Notes: generated by a model not told the origin, from the sequence alone. A DNA stretch of 64,000 nt from Tamarix chinensis (GCA_030549775.1 CM060172.1:56161942-56225941); one strand, 5' to 3'; numbered from the stretch's first letter, positions 23,286 to 36,100 are shown. A program made the numbers and translations.

Positions 23286-24267
23286 AATGCCTAGTTCAAT
23301 AAACCAAGCATTAGATGTAAATAAATTATGGAAAGACACTAATCACTTATGGTAGAACACCATCTGAGTCTGGGCTAGAGCGATCCACCGGCGAAAATAG
23401 TGGCTAGGTGCGGGGTGCCCTGGAGACTGGTCAACCGATGAATACTAGTGGCCATGCACATTTTTTCCCTCGGTGTTTTTGATCCACCGGCTATAATAGT
23501 GGGGTTCCCACATTCACATGAATATAATTCGAGAGATGATGATTGAATAGTGATTAATTAATGCCTTAAGACCAAAAGAGTTACTTTCGTCCTCATGATC
23601 CACCGTCATAATATGAGTTTAGCCTTGGTGTCTGCCTCTCTCTTGGTATGTGATAGCAATGCTAAGTGAATTTGCCTTGTGCTATGCATTTCTTCCTATA
23701 TAAGGTGTTGCAATGTGTATTATTCCTTGAGATGCTTATGGTTATCCCTGTGCCCATGCATGTTATTGTTTTATATCGTTATGTATTATGTGTTGCATGC
23801 GAACCCTGCCTTTCAGTCTGGTATAAAGGGTTACTTAGTACCATAGTACTGAAGGGTTCCATTTGTGGGCCCTTGCCTATTCAATGGGTAACGTCTCTCG
23901 CAGGTTTATTACAGGTGTTATTCAAGTGGGTATTGGGTACGAGCACAATAAGAATCCGGGAAACTTTTAGGGTTTCTCTTTCCACCTTTTTAATTTCTTG
24001 GTAAATGATTTTACTCTTACCACTAATAGTGGATTTATATCTTTTGTAACAAATTTAATGTGCCACTCTGATTTAAATGGAATTTGAGTTTGTATAAATT
24101 GTATTATGTTCCTTTTAACCTTAACACTTGGTATTGGAAGGATGGGAGGAAACCGGTCTGGTACTAAGTGTTACAGTAATATCCCTGAAATTTACGATTT
24201 TTGCTTCTACTAATTTTTAAATAAAACAAAAAATTTAAACTATGAAATTTGGGGGTGTTACACCTAC

Positions 24268-24350
24268 AACCCAACTTCCAAACCATAAACCTTGCACTAT
24301 AAACCCTTAACCTCAAGCCCTAAAGCATAAACCCCAAATCCTAACACCTA
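24268..24350. repeat. Telomere-like repeats, right block
   Basis: This is the continuation of the array interrupted by the LTR: units such as ccataaacc, ataaaccc and taaaccccaaat. Confidence 0.55.
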
Positions 24351-24369
24351 TTGTTGACCTAATGTATAA

Positions 24370-26357
24370 TATAAGTGGCAGATGGCTAGTAGATGAGGCA
24401 CATGTAAGGATATAAGACAAGTTACTACCACTACTACTAGGGTGGCAAAGACGATAGTAATTGATAGTGCTCCCCATACTACGAACATAGATCATGTGTC
24501 ATTTGAGGAAGAGTATGATGATCCCGATGAAGGAGCTTTTCCTAACACTAGTACAACTACCCATGCAATAGGATATGTTTTGTCATTGACATCAAAAAAC
24601 AAATAGTGATTGATTGGACCTATTAGTCGAGGTCCTCCCATTCCAGATATTCTAACTAATTTTAAGGGTCATGTGGCATACGCCATATGGAATAATGCTG
24701 AGGTAATTTCTATTATTATAAATATTAGCTTCAATTTTTTTACCTTGTAATTTATTATTATAATATTCTTTTTGTTGTAGGAACCACGCCCTAAGCTAAT
24801 GATTTAGTTAAGGATGAAAAGCTTTAGGAGGGTACCGGTCGATGATGCTGACATGGTTATTGCCTACGACTAGATAAAGAGCATGGGTGTGAAGTATCTA
24901 TATACCATATACTTTTACCGCCACAATGCTCCATTTATCTCTACTTTTATTGAATGGCGGTACCCAAAGACCAATAGCTTCTACCTTCTATTTAGTGAGA
25001 TGATGATTACCCAACGTGACATGATTTATATTATAGCTTTTAATTGTCATGGGTATGAGTGTATTAGCAAGTGTTTTCCTACTGATGGTGATGTGGTGGA
25101 GATTTTGGCCAACATATAGGGTAAACCCAAGGTTTTGGTCAAGTCAGCTTTTGTGAAGGGAATCACGGTCGTATCGGATGATATTTATTATAAGCTTATG
25201 ATTGACCATAATGAGGGCAGTGAGTCTTATGCCCGTTTTTATATGTGGCACCTGCTATCTTGCATACTTTTTGTAGACAATTCTAGAAACCGTGCTCCAT
25301 TATCAGTGCTTAGATTAGTAGCTAATATGAATAAGTTACATGATCGAGACATTGGAGCTGGAACTTTAGCATATTTATATACGCAGCTTGGGATAACATT
25401 TAGGTTCGAGTGCAGGCAGATATATGGTTCTATGACACTATCTGATGTAATTTTATATTTGTAATTATTAGTTTAATTATTTAACTATTATAGGCTTGGA
25501 TTTTTTAGTATTTCTCATACTTTTGTTGGCATTATTTTCATATGTATAAACCATCATGTGATGCTGCAACGATGAGGTGGGATATGTCTCGTTAGACGCT
25601 CCCCTCTGAGTCCATGGATGGCCTAGTTTAGTACATAAGGTAATTAGATTCTCTAAGAGCCCAACAGGTGGCTGACATACTTTGTTGAAGGGTTTACAAT
25701 TGTAGTTATTTGTATTAACTCATACTAATATTATTTTACATGCATTTGTAGGTTGACTTTTTACCCTTCAACCAAGATCCAAGTATGAAACATTCCGAGT
25801 TGACGTACCGAGGTGGCCTGCACCTATTGGATGTTGTGGAGCCTTACATGTCAGATCGAGTTGCATGATAACTTGAATACCTCCAACTTATCCCGATTCC
25901 TACTATTGTTCCGGCACATGGATTATGTCAAAGTGCAAACATGAATAAGTATAAGGTAGATTACTTTAGTTGTGCATAATTTTGAAATTATTGGCCACGC
26001 CATCCATTGTACTTCAGCTCCCGTTTTCATCGATCAACATATAAGCATAATGCCTTAGATCAATAGATTCCTTGGTATCATCCTCGAACCCACCCAGTAG
26101 TCCATCTTATACCAGTGGACGAAGGGTTGAGTGATGCCCTATACATAAGGGCAAAAGTGGAGACAAATAATGAATTGATGGGTGGGTTCCAATACCGGTT
26201 TAAAGAAGAGAAGATTGGTAGAATTGATAAAGATGAAGGTTTTGATAGGTTGAAAGAGGCGTACCTCGCTATGGCCGGGCTCAGACTCTTCTCTAGTGAG
26301 GAGGAGGGCAATACACCCCCGTTGATGATAATTAGTAGATGTTTTCTTATAAATTGA
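24370..26357 (+). pseudogene. MULE 1 plant mobile domain (PMD) gene
   Basis: The exons can be traced. Exon 1 ends at 24702 with IPDILTNFKGHVAYAIWNN, intron 24703-24780, then EPRPKL through FSEMMITQRDMIYI, ARFYMWHLLSCILF and GAGTLAYLYTQLGI. A short intron follows (25447-25493), then AWIF-stop-YFSYF. A third intron (about 25641-25751) leads into LHLLDVVEPYMSDRVA. The order matches PMD proteins (GEMTITLEDV, ARAYLLYLLG, G-x-A-x-LAYLYR-x-L, AWIYEHFP, VEPYMPDRVLRQF). At least seven in-frame stops occur, several at positions where C-to-T change of CGA, CAA or TGG would create them. A C-terminal open segment (26115-26357) is weakly PMD-like. Non-functional. Confidence 0.75.
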
Positions 26358-26529
26358 TATTAATTTGTATTAAGATTGTTATAACTTTATTATTGGAGTA
26401 ATTCTCATTATATTACGCACCCATACACCAATGCATAAAGTTATACAACAAAATACTTAAGTGAATGCAATAAATCAAAGTACATAAAGTTCTTCACTAA
26501 ACTCGTTACATGATGCAAACATTATCAAC

Positions 26530-29440
26530 CTAAGCCTCCCATTGGTTGGCACCCATACCCATTGTATTATGATATAGCTAAATGTGGTCATAATATGGTT
26601 TGTCCCATCCAGCTACACTTGAAGCAACATTTCTCTACCATTGATTAGATACATGTGGTAGTATTGTGTTTTCTATCAAAGTTAACTACAAGCATATAAA
26701 TTATCATAACACAAGTGTTGTACATATATATTATAATGAAAATTATATACAAAATCGATGTGAGTAAAAAACATACCAATATATAGTGTGACAAATTGTT
26801 AACACTTAAGATGGCAATAATTTGATTAGGTTGTGAGCTATTAGGTAGAACTCTATGCGGTAAACACATAATTGACCCATGAACACTCAAGCAAACATAT
26901 ATAAAATTGTACGTTGTCATAAAGAGGAATTCAAAGTTAGGATGATGCCACAAATTTTCCATGAGTAGTGGAGCTGATCCCCTCCAATGTATTAGGTGTT
27001 GCATGTTTTTAGTAATTGGATCTACAAAGAATGCTAATATAACTCTTGACGAGTCTCCAATTCTCTATTCCTTGTGGCTCTAGCATTTGACCATTCTGAT
27101 TCCCTACCTAGGAGTTGTAGTGCAACTTTTCTAAACTCGCGGTTTCCATCACCTAAAACATCACACCATGATTCCACCTATGGGAATATCATAAGACCAT
27201 AGGAAATCAACGATGATTTAACAAGTCCTCCCAGTACTATGCTTCCCACTACTACTTCTTCCTCAATCTGATTGACCAAGGGAAGAGCGACCTCTGCTAG
27301 GAGATGCACGACCACACCACTGACCTAATCAATCTCACCTAAAGGTAATTTCAAATAAGCACACTTTTTATATTCCCACTATGATGGTTCCCTTCATGTT
27401 TTATTACTAGGGTGCCCTTTGATTTCTTGAACATTTGGTTCTACCATACTTGTCTGTGTAGGTTTGAGAATCTCATTGATAATATTATGATAGTATAATA
27501 AATATGATGGTGAATGATCAACCATTATTTGAACCTTAGACCTAATGTTAGAAGCAAATGGACGTATGGATAGATCAATGGTTGAAGCACCAAAAGCTAA
27601 TTTTTCTTCCTGTGGTCTGATAAACGTGAAAGTCTTCTAGAATTGATGCACCTACGATACAAGAATGGGTTTATGATCTTGTTTGTAATTAAATATATTG
27701 TGTGCACATGGTAGGACGTGTGTAAGCCTCAAGTAATAACCACATCCCAAGGATTTGGGACCAACTAGATTGGACTTTTTGGATCAAGTCTAATGCTCTA
27801 CGACATACAAAAGATGTGAGGTCCTTGAATAATATGACATTGGTAGAGTAATGTGGAATAATAACCATGATTGCTCCATATATTTTTTTCATCTCATTAA
27901 TATGAAATCTTATTAGTGTGTCAATCTTCAAGCATAATGTGTCAAAACTCATATGCGATGATGATATACATTTCTTTAGCTTGCCATGTTCACTCTCCAT
28001 TCTATGATTAGAATTTCAAAATATAAGTAGTGGTTGATTATTATTTAGTAATAAGTTAAATGACATTAAATATTTACAACCAAAAAAATAATACTTGTTG
28101 GTCATATGAGTGCCAAAGTGAAGAGTTTTATTAACCCACACTAAAATAAACATCTCCTTATATGGATTCAACAAGGTCTCGTATATATATTATAAAAGAT
28201 GTGAAAATCTACCTTATTTGTCACCCATAAGCAGAAGCTCATTCTCATATATCTTAATTGTAGTCAATTGTACAATCTTCCTCCAACCTCATAAGAAATG
28301 TTATTTAGCTACTATACTGATAGCTTTTTAATAGCATATGAGAGGACATTATTACTAATGTGCCATCTACATAAGAAGGGTGTTGAATAATAAAAGACTT
28401 TTGGCACTATTTTATATTAGTCTGAATTCCCCATCAATGATCACCATATTTGGTTCATGGGGCTCCATCAATCTCTTTATCTTATCAAACATCTATTTGT
28501 AGTTATCTTTCTTTTCCTTCATCATAAATGCTAAGGCAATGGTAAAAATTTTATCACTAGACATACAACCAACGACCTCTAAGAAATGAAGGTTATTAGA
28601 TTTGTATGTGCACTCCAAACAAATGACATATGAAAATGCATGCAACAAAGTAATAGAATTCGAGTGCACAAATACAATATCACTAACCATATAAAAATCA
28701 GGCAACCAACGATGCCATGAATGATATTTATTGGTTTCCATGGAGTGCAATAACTGTTGTATGCCTGTGCGTCTCATCAACCTCTGTACCTTAAACTTAT
28801 GTCTATCATTGTAGATTGTCCTATATATTGCAGTATTATCTACATCACCTAGTTTCAACATGTCGATAATCTTCTTTGGTTTGACATTTATTTAGAATAG
28901 CTCGTGCACCAACATGAGTTTTTTCTAGAGATTATTAACAAGCAAACAAATGGCCTTGCAAATACTTATCTATGTATTGCAATATTATCTACATCACCCA
29001 GTTTCAACCCATTGATAATATCCCTTGGTTTGACATTTATTTAGAATAGCTTGTGCATCAACATGCGTTTTTCTGGAAATAATTAACAAGCATCTTCAAA
29101 CACCGCAAGTATCTTCCCTTCCATGCATTCTAAATTCACAACCACTCTTTTTGGTCCCGGTAGATCGAACACTTTCGGGATTTACAGAATGTTGTCTTCT
29201 ATAAGCACCACCTATCTTACAACGTATCCAAACTCTACCTTTTTTGACCTCTCAATACCTTAAAACTACATTATACAACCTTCTGATTTCTTTAACCCAC
29301 CCAATTAATGACTTATAGTCATTAAAAATCTCATACGTAGCAAATAATCTACTCTAATCAGTATTAAAATGGATTTTGATTCTATAGTTAATATTCAAAA
29401 TATGAAATTATAAGGAATATAAAAATATAAAAATAAATAA
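26530..29440 (-). pseudogene. MULE 1 transposase gene (FAR1 / MULE / SWIM / OTU)
   Basis: Domains in order on -: RSTGTKKSGCEFRMHGRE near 29150 (FAR1-like zinc domain end); RTIYNDRHKFKV, EWHR-like SWHRWLPD and LLHAFSYVICLECTYKSNNL with LEVVGCMSSD at 28861-28493 (MULE transposase core); HFGTHMTN, then RMESEHGKLKKCISSSHMSF (27990); CGYYLRLTHVLPCAHNI near 27710, a SWIM finger with the second Cys replaced by Tyr and in a shifted frame; LGDGNREFRKVALQLLG near 27150 and YNFIYVCLSVHGSIMCLP near 26890 (OTU-like domain with Arg at the catalytic Cys). Many frameshifts and stops; not active. It converges with the PMD gene, ending within about 170 bp of it. Confidence 0.8.
28827..29091. repeat. Tandem duplication of about 117 bp inside the transposase pseudogene
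   Basis: The stretch 28827-28943 (ttgcagtattatctacatc ... attaacaagc) recurs at 28975-29091 with about 12 differences, separated by 31 bp. It duplicates the segment just before the transposase core, which shows duplication after or during decay. Confidence 0.8.
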
Positions 29441-29529
29441 ATAAAATTACGGAATAAGGGTTTTCAAGTAATTCACCTACTAGAGTTTAAAATTGATCGA
29501 CAAACGCCTTGAAAGATTATATCTTCTGT

Positions 29530-29700
29530 CAGGTAAATCGTTTGTGAATATTGGGATTTGACAGGTGTGCCGCCCGTCCGAGTCAGATTATGACGGGTAA
29601 TTGATCAATTACACGTTCCTTCTAACGGGTAAATCGTTTGTCAGCTTTATTTTATGAAGGATTATTCACCGGTCAGCTAAGATATTTGAATGGTCAGTTA
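29530..29700. repeat. Subterminal motif array, right end of MULE 1
   Basis: The motif forms caGGTAAATCGTTTGT, gacGGGTAATTGATCAA and acGGGTAAATCGTTTGTCA recur at 40-70 bp spacing. They correspond to the array at 17475-17665 at the left end. The remaining 250 bp to about 29955 is the pyrimidine/purine-rich outer terminal repeat. Confidence 0.55.
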
Positions 29701-29955
29701 TCCGTCATGTCCAAAAATTTTGAATTTTGTTTTACTCTACCATTATTTCGTCAAGTTCATTTTCACTAAAAAAATTGTTCGATTCGTTATATTCTTCATA
29801 ATTACTGTATTCAATATTGAAAGAATTACAATATTATTTGATTAATTAAGGATAAGAGAAAAAAAAAGATGATTGAAAAGAGGGGGCCAACAAATGAAAG
29901 GGTCAAATTTATCAACTAAAAAAAATAATTTCTTTTGAGTAGCGTAAATTATAAC

Positions 29956-30158
29956 AACACCCTTGAAGAGTCATATTGATATGGGATTGAATCGAGGCAA
30001 AATTCTCCGGGATTCAGAATTTGGGTCGTTTGTGGCCTTGTCGATGCATCACATTGTTCTTGTCTGTATCGTGGCGTTCCAGACCCCAGCAGCAAAAACG
30101 AATCCGTTTAGTTGTTGCCGGCCGTTGTTGCCCTCCCCATTTTTCTGCCCTTCTGAAA
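29956..30158 (+). promoter_or_regulatory. Short upstream region and 5' leader of the aminotransferase-like gene
   Basis: Only about 200 bp separate the inferred end of MULE 1 from the proposed start codon. Base composition changes here from AT-rich to mixed, as expected for a leader. No clear TATA box close to the start was identified. Part of the promoter may lie within transposon-derived DNA; this is inference from distance only. Confidence 0.4.
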
Positions 30159-33100
30159 ATGTCGACGTCGAGGTTCCTTTTCACCAATGGCATCCCGGTT
30201 CCTCGCTCCGACACTCCTCCGGTCTCCACCTTCCTCGAAACGCACCCAGGTATATAACTTCCCTCCTCAAATCTCAGACTCTTTTCTTCGCATTTCCCGC
30301 CGAAAAATGAAATATTTTCTCATGCTGCCAACAAACTACAACAGGTGCTTACACAACCACTCGCACTCACAATAACACCTCGTGCCTTCTATTTTGGGAC
30401 AGACACCTCCGTCGACTGTCTAGTTCATTTGAAATTCTACTCAATTCCAAGCCGGAATTACTATTCGGTTTTACATCACCAAATTTAAGGTTTTCGCGTC
30501 ACTCCGATGAAATTAATTGGGAATCCATGTTATCCTGCCGTGTTAACGATTCTTTGAATAAGGCGTTACGTGCAGCGTTGGATGATAGAAAAAATGGGGA
30601 GGAATTGGCTGTTACAACTTTAGTGGGAGGGAATTATGAGAAGTTGGGTGCGATTAAGAACGTGAATGAGGAAACAATAGGGAATGTTTTGGATGTGTTT
30701 GTACATATTGGGATGTATGTTCCTTCTGTGTTTGGAACTGAGCAAAGTGCTGCGCGCTTGGCTGTGGTTGGTCCTGGGAGAGATGTGGCTGCCGCCAAGT
30801 ACTCGGATTGGGTGAGGTCAGTTTTTACCGTCGTTCCAAAACGATGATTATGGCTGCTGTTCCTGTTATTTTATTTTATTGGCGTTCTCGTAGCAGCTGC
30901 TGTTTTTGTTGTTGGTAGCATTTGACATCAATTTTACCCTTATCCTGAACTGATGTAGATGACAATGGACATAATTTTCGGTGAATCACGTGGCTCATGG
31001 GGAATGAAACTCGTCTGTTATGCTTGTTTTTGTACTGCTTTGTGATTAATTTGTGTTTGGTTTTGTAATGGGAGGACATTGGTTTTCTAGATAGGCAAAG
31101 GAAGAAACTTGAAAAGTTCAGACATTCTACAGTTACTGAGCTTCTTCTATCGAATGATGGTGATGGAGTACTTGAAGGATGTATCACAAACTTCTTTGTG
31201 GTTGCTCGCAAGGTATGTAACTATGTGCAACTTTACTGTTCTAAATTCTTGTGTTCTTCTTGTCCTAGGATTTATCATCATCTGCCTACTTCAATATGAA
31301 AATAAAATTATTTCGAATCATACTTGTAGAATAATAAAGGGGATGACAAGAAGTCTGCTAGTGGTAGTGATAATATGCACTTGTATGAAGTGCAGACAGC
31401 TCCTGTATCTGAAGGCGTTCTTCCTGGTGTTATACGACAATTAGTAATTGAGTGAGTACTTCTTCAGTTCTACTTGCTTCTGGTTCTCATGTGTCCAGCA
31501 AATGTTAGATGAAACTTCTTTTTATTTTAATTTTATTCCATATGAGAAATCTCTTCATGTGTTTGACGTTTTATATCATGTGTTGTTTTTCAAAGTTCTA
31601 TTTTGATTAGGTGAATCATTTTCTGCTGCTTTCTTACCAGCTTCACGATTTATTTTTAGACTTCCACTACTGTCCTCAGGTTAGAGGCTGTCCTGACACT
31701 AAATGCCCTTTGAGGAAGGCCAGACTTGAGTTGGTTGTGTATTTCCCTGAATTAACCAGCTTTAAATGTCTCCAGATTACGGATTACCATATGGCTAATG
31801 ATAATTTCCTGAGTTTTCAATGTCATCCTGGTTTTCCATATTGAAATACTTTGGTTTTGTTGACAGAATATGCTTAAGCCAAGGAATTACAGTTCGAGAA
31901 ATAGCACCATCTTGGTCAAAGCGTGAAAGTTGGGAGGAAGCATTTGTTACAAGTAAGCTTTCCATTTGCTTGTTCTTTATGAATTCCATGTGTTCCTTTT
32001 AGTGGGAATAGAGCCCCTTTTGTACCCTTATTTTTCTACCCCTTTCTGGTGTAGCAGTGGTCATCTTGTGGCTGGCATAGCTTGATTTTATTTTAATCTT
32101 TTCTCTAGCTGGGGGATTGAAGGAAGGATCAACACTTTTGTGAAGTAGAATGTGTGTGCCATTCCATGTGGCTTCTGGGATTGGAATTAGAGATTTTGCT
32201 GCTTCTTACCATATCTTTTTCATCTGGGGGCAACTTACTCCATCTATTCATTTTCTTTTCTTGTGTCAATGATCTCCAATATATGCAATTAGGCCTAGAT
32301 TTTTGTGACACCCTCATTTTTGCACCTAAAAATTTTCATTTAAATGATATTTTTGCGGAAGTTAAATGAGAAATATAGGGGGTTACCGCCACATCCGACT
32401 TAAATAAGGGATAATCCATAAAGTAAACTCATACGCTATGATCAAGTGGGGTTGTCATTTGATCCTAAATACTAAATGGTTATACAACCAAGTAAAGAAA
32501 GGTTATAATGATAGCTTAAAAACATTTAAAATATCATAGCTTTTAGCTTATAATGATCTAAAACTTCACATATTATCTATTGGATAAATGATGAACATAT
32601 TAGAACACATGGAGAACACAAAAAATGCAACTGTCATGTAAATTTCCCATTTTGTCTTAAAAATGCTAAAAACTTCATTAAATCATGACTTTGGTTATAA
32701 AAATTCAATCAAGATTTTAAATATATTAAACTGCATCAAAACAACATAATTAATCATTGGAACTATCAAAATTTCAAAAAACAACCGCAGCATACATATC
32801 TGGTTAGAGGGCAATTATGCCCAAAAATGCACTAAAAATGCTCAAACATGATAGTTTAAACACAACAGCACAAATCAAGCATGCTAACACCCAAAGTCTA
32901 TCAACTCTTAGTATAATTATGTTTACTTAAAGCTAACTAATTTCCTCCTCCAAGCACAAACCTTTTCTTTGAAATCCTTACACAAAAGTACCGAAAATGT
33001 GAAAAAACAAAACAAAACATTCGGGAATCAAAGAGAACTAAAGAACAACAATGGAGGAAGGAAGAATAGGTTGAAGAGGGTTGGTTTGGGAGCTAAGAGG

Positions 33101-36100
33101 GTCGAAAATTCTGATAGGGGACATAAGTTTGATTAATTTAGATATTTATGGTAATAAAGGTCTTATAATGATTATAATAACATAAAATATTGTAAAAAAA
33201 TAAAGGGGGCTGCAGCTAGGGATTTCAATTGGCCTAGGGTTCGAAAATAAATTCCAAACTTTATTTTATATATTTTAGGAAGATAGGATTAAAGTTGAGA
33301 TACTCAAGTCTAAAATTAGCAAAATTTATCTATAAGTTTCAAAAATAGTTATAACTTATTTTTATTGCATATTTAGCTTAAATATGTCAAAATATAAGTA
33401 TCTACAAAGTTTCATTAATTTTCGTTAGTTAGAAAGACTGTTTTAAGATTTAAAACGCGAATAAGGGAAAAAAGGCGATGAATAATAATATTTTTTTGTC
33501 AAAGTCTCTATTTAATATTTTGAAATGATTTAGGAGACTTAGAAAAAGTTAAGGAATCCAAATATGATCAAGTTAAATCAATTTGAAAGAAGTTTGATGA
33601 TTAAAATTGGTTTAGAATTCTAATGGGACTCAAATTTAAGGAAAAACAAAAAAATGTGAAAAAAATATTTCAAAAATGTACCCATGGTTTCCAAAATTTT
33701 AAAGGATGTAATAAATCATATAAAATAGGATACACTTATTTGCAAATAGTATAAATTCTGATTAAATCAGGCATTTTGCAAAATGGGATATTATAATTTT
33801 CAAACGAATTGTGCAACAGTTGAAAGTTACTCCCTCAAACTATAATTAGTTGGTGACTTATCTTGATTTGGTAGGGCAGTTGTAACTGTAAGTCACTAGT
33901 TTGGTGGATTGGATTGCATACCTAAGGTTGAATGACTCCTTCAACTACTTAGCTTGAGCCCTGTTCATCAATCCTGTTTAACTTATTTGTTGTTGCTTCC
34001 TCTTTACACTAATGATGTTTGCAGCCCAAATTAGGATCCTGGTGCATGCCCAAGCAACACAATCACTTAATTGTTGTTGGTATAAAATGATGGAGAAGTG
34101 GAAATATTAGGCAGACAATAAAATAGTGTTTGCGGACGTGTTTGCGGTTACTATGTCACTGGATCAGAGCGTCGCGAACAATCAATTTTGTGTCGCGGTC
34201 GTCATGGCGTGAATTTTGATTTTTATTTCATCATATACTTTGATTATTATTTATTGATCATTTGAATATACATATTCAATAAACTAGAATTTTCTATTAT
34301 ATTAGAAGTATTTAAGCGAGGTATTATATGTTAAATTATCTTAATAATCCTAAATTTGCCTTAGAATGAAAAAATACATGTTATTTAGTGGTAAATATGA
34401 AGGTAATAAATAGTAATACTTTATTATAATTTAACACTAACTTGATCCAATATATATATAATAAATGAATAAGAAGATATTATCATGCATACTTTTTTCA
34501 GTAGATTTTAGAAATTTCAGTAAATCGCCGATTTGTTGCTGATATTTTCCTATTTATCGGTGATGTTGGTTTATGATGCAGGAGCATCCATTATCCAAGA
34601 TATTAATTTAGTTGTTAATTTCTCTAAGTTAGGGGGACATAAAAACCTCCTCATTTGGACTAATTAGTTTAACTAAACCCCAAGCCATGAAAGCCATGCA
34701 AAACTTCAATCCAGCCACCACCTTTTGCACCTTAGTGGCTCATTTTTTTGGCTTAAATGGCTCACTACCCAGCCAAGGATAGGCTACAGTTCAACTCCCA
34801 CAATAGCAGCCCCAACATCACTTTTCTGGGCAGATGTGGGCACTAGCAGCAGCAACAGCTATAAGTATCATAGGGGGCAGGCCTTTTTTGGAAGAAAAGA
34901 AACCTATGCTTAGGCTATGATGGCACTTTAGGCTTGCAGCAGAAAAGTTACTTTCTGCTTTATGCTTTTAATAATGTTTTTAGTCTTTAGCATAAAAGCT
35001 ACTTTTACTTTTTACTTTTAATGATGTTTTTAGCTTAGCTTAGCTTATCAACTTGTAAGGAGCCTCCCAAGTCAGATGTAAGACATTGGGAAGGTCCCAA
35101 ACAATTCTGATTTCTTTGTTTCAGCTAGTACAAAGTCAACTTTAGTTTTGGTTAGGATTAAACTAGTTAAAGTTAGTCTCTTTGACAACTAACTAGTTTG
35201 ATTAGTTAACCAAACCAGTCCTTTTTTTGTTGAGTTGTATTACAACTAAATGAGACCCAACACTCTCCTATAAGTGTTGAGCTCACACTTGAATGAGGGA
35301 AAAACTCAGAATTTGGCTATCTTATTTCTCTCAGCAGAAATCAGTCACCTTCAACTCTAGTGCATGAGTTTGAAGTTTGAATCCTAAAATCTCACAAGAT
35401 TTATCCTAAGTGTTGAAACCTTAGGTGGTTCTTGTTAGTATATGATCTAAGGAGGTACCAAAGATCATATTCAACTCATTTTCTTCACCCTCTTCTCTGT
35501 TTTCTTATTCAGTTATCCCCCATTGATAACCACCTTCCTAACTTGACCCAATTTGTATTGGCATATGCATCAGTTTATCAGCTGATTAAATGTGAAATTT
35601 TGATCGAAAAACAACTAAATAGCGCCGATACGCTATTGCGGCACTGCTGTTTAATTGTATGCCTATTGGTGTGTTTGATATGGTAGCAATGAAATGGAAA
35701 AGATATTCCCATGTGTTTTTGTTTTGTGTATTTGAGGGAGAGGATTACCTTTTTAGAGAAATATTCATTTCACTATGTCTATTCTCTGTGAAGGGTTTTA
35801 CTTTGTCCCCAACACACTACATAAGATGTAAAGTATGTTATATCTTTTTCACCCACATTACTATCATACCAAACATTCCCTAAATATAACATAACTCTTA
35901 GTAAGCAGGCAGTCAGGACTTGGTTTATTGTGATTTGTTGTAATGAGGGTGGTACCCAGTTAATGAGTTAAGACTCAGAATGTGTTAGAATCTACAGTTT
36001 GATACTATTTTCCAAGCTAGATCCTTGCATTTAATTCACTTTGGTCTCCATCTCAGTGCTTTGTCAGATAAATGGGTAAATTATATTAATAGAGACCTGT

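Larger units (their letters stand above)
17815..24262 (+). mobile_element. Long solo LTR (family A copy 3) with a nested second-family LTR
   Basis: It begins TGTTATACC and ends GGGGGTGTTACA, flanked by a perfect 5 bp duplication CCTAC (17810-17814 and 24263-24267), inside a telomere-like repeat that resumes after it. Without the nested element at 21500-23285 it is about 4.66 kb. In order it holds an AT-rich start, a C/T-rich block (18110-19370), a GGTAATTT-type array (20040-20960) and the ACCGG modules near the end. No gag-pol is present, so it is a solo LTR. The 267-codon frame at 18244-19047 is a low-complexity Pro/Ser/Leu run. Confidence 0.88.
16970..29955. mobile_element. MULE 1: decayed Mutator-like element with convergent PMD and transposase genes
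   Basis: The left (about 16990-17660) and right (about 29480-29955, reverse complement) ends share a pyrimidine-rich stretch (acccttctcatttcctcaac against gaccctttcatttgttggcc, then ctcttatcc in both). Both also hold repeated GGGTA-AATC-CCGTCA-like motifs, which fits long degraded Mutator terminal inverted repeats. Inside, a PMD gene on + (24370-26357) and a transposase gene on - (26530-29440) converge, as in MuDR. A long LTR (17815-24262) is inserted between the left end and the PMD gene. Exact ends and a 9 bp duplication were not resolved. Confidence 0.65.

Noticed and set aside
26115..26357. Separate small gene of 80 codons
   Set aside because: It is more simply the 3' part of the decayed PMD gene; no independent start context or conserved family was seen.
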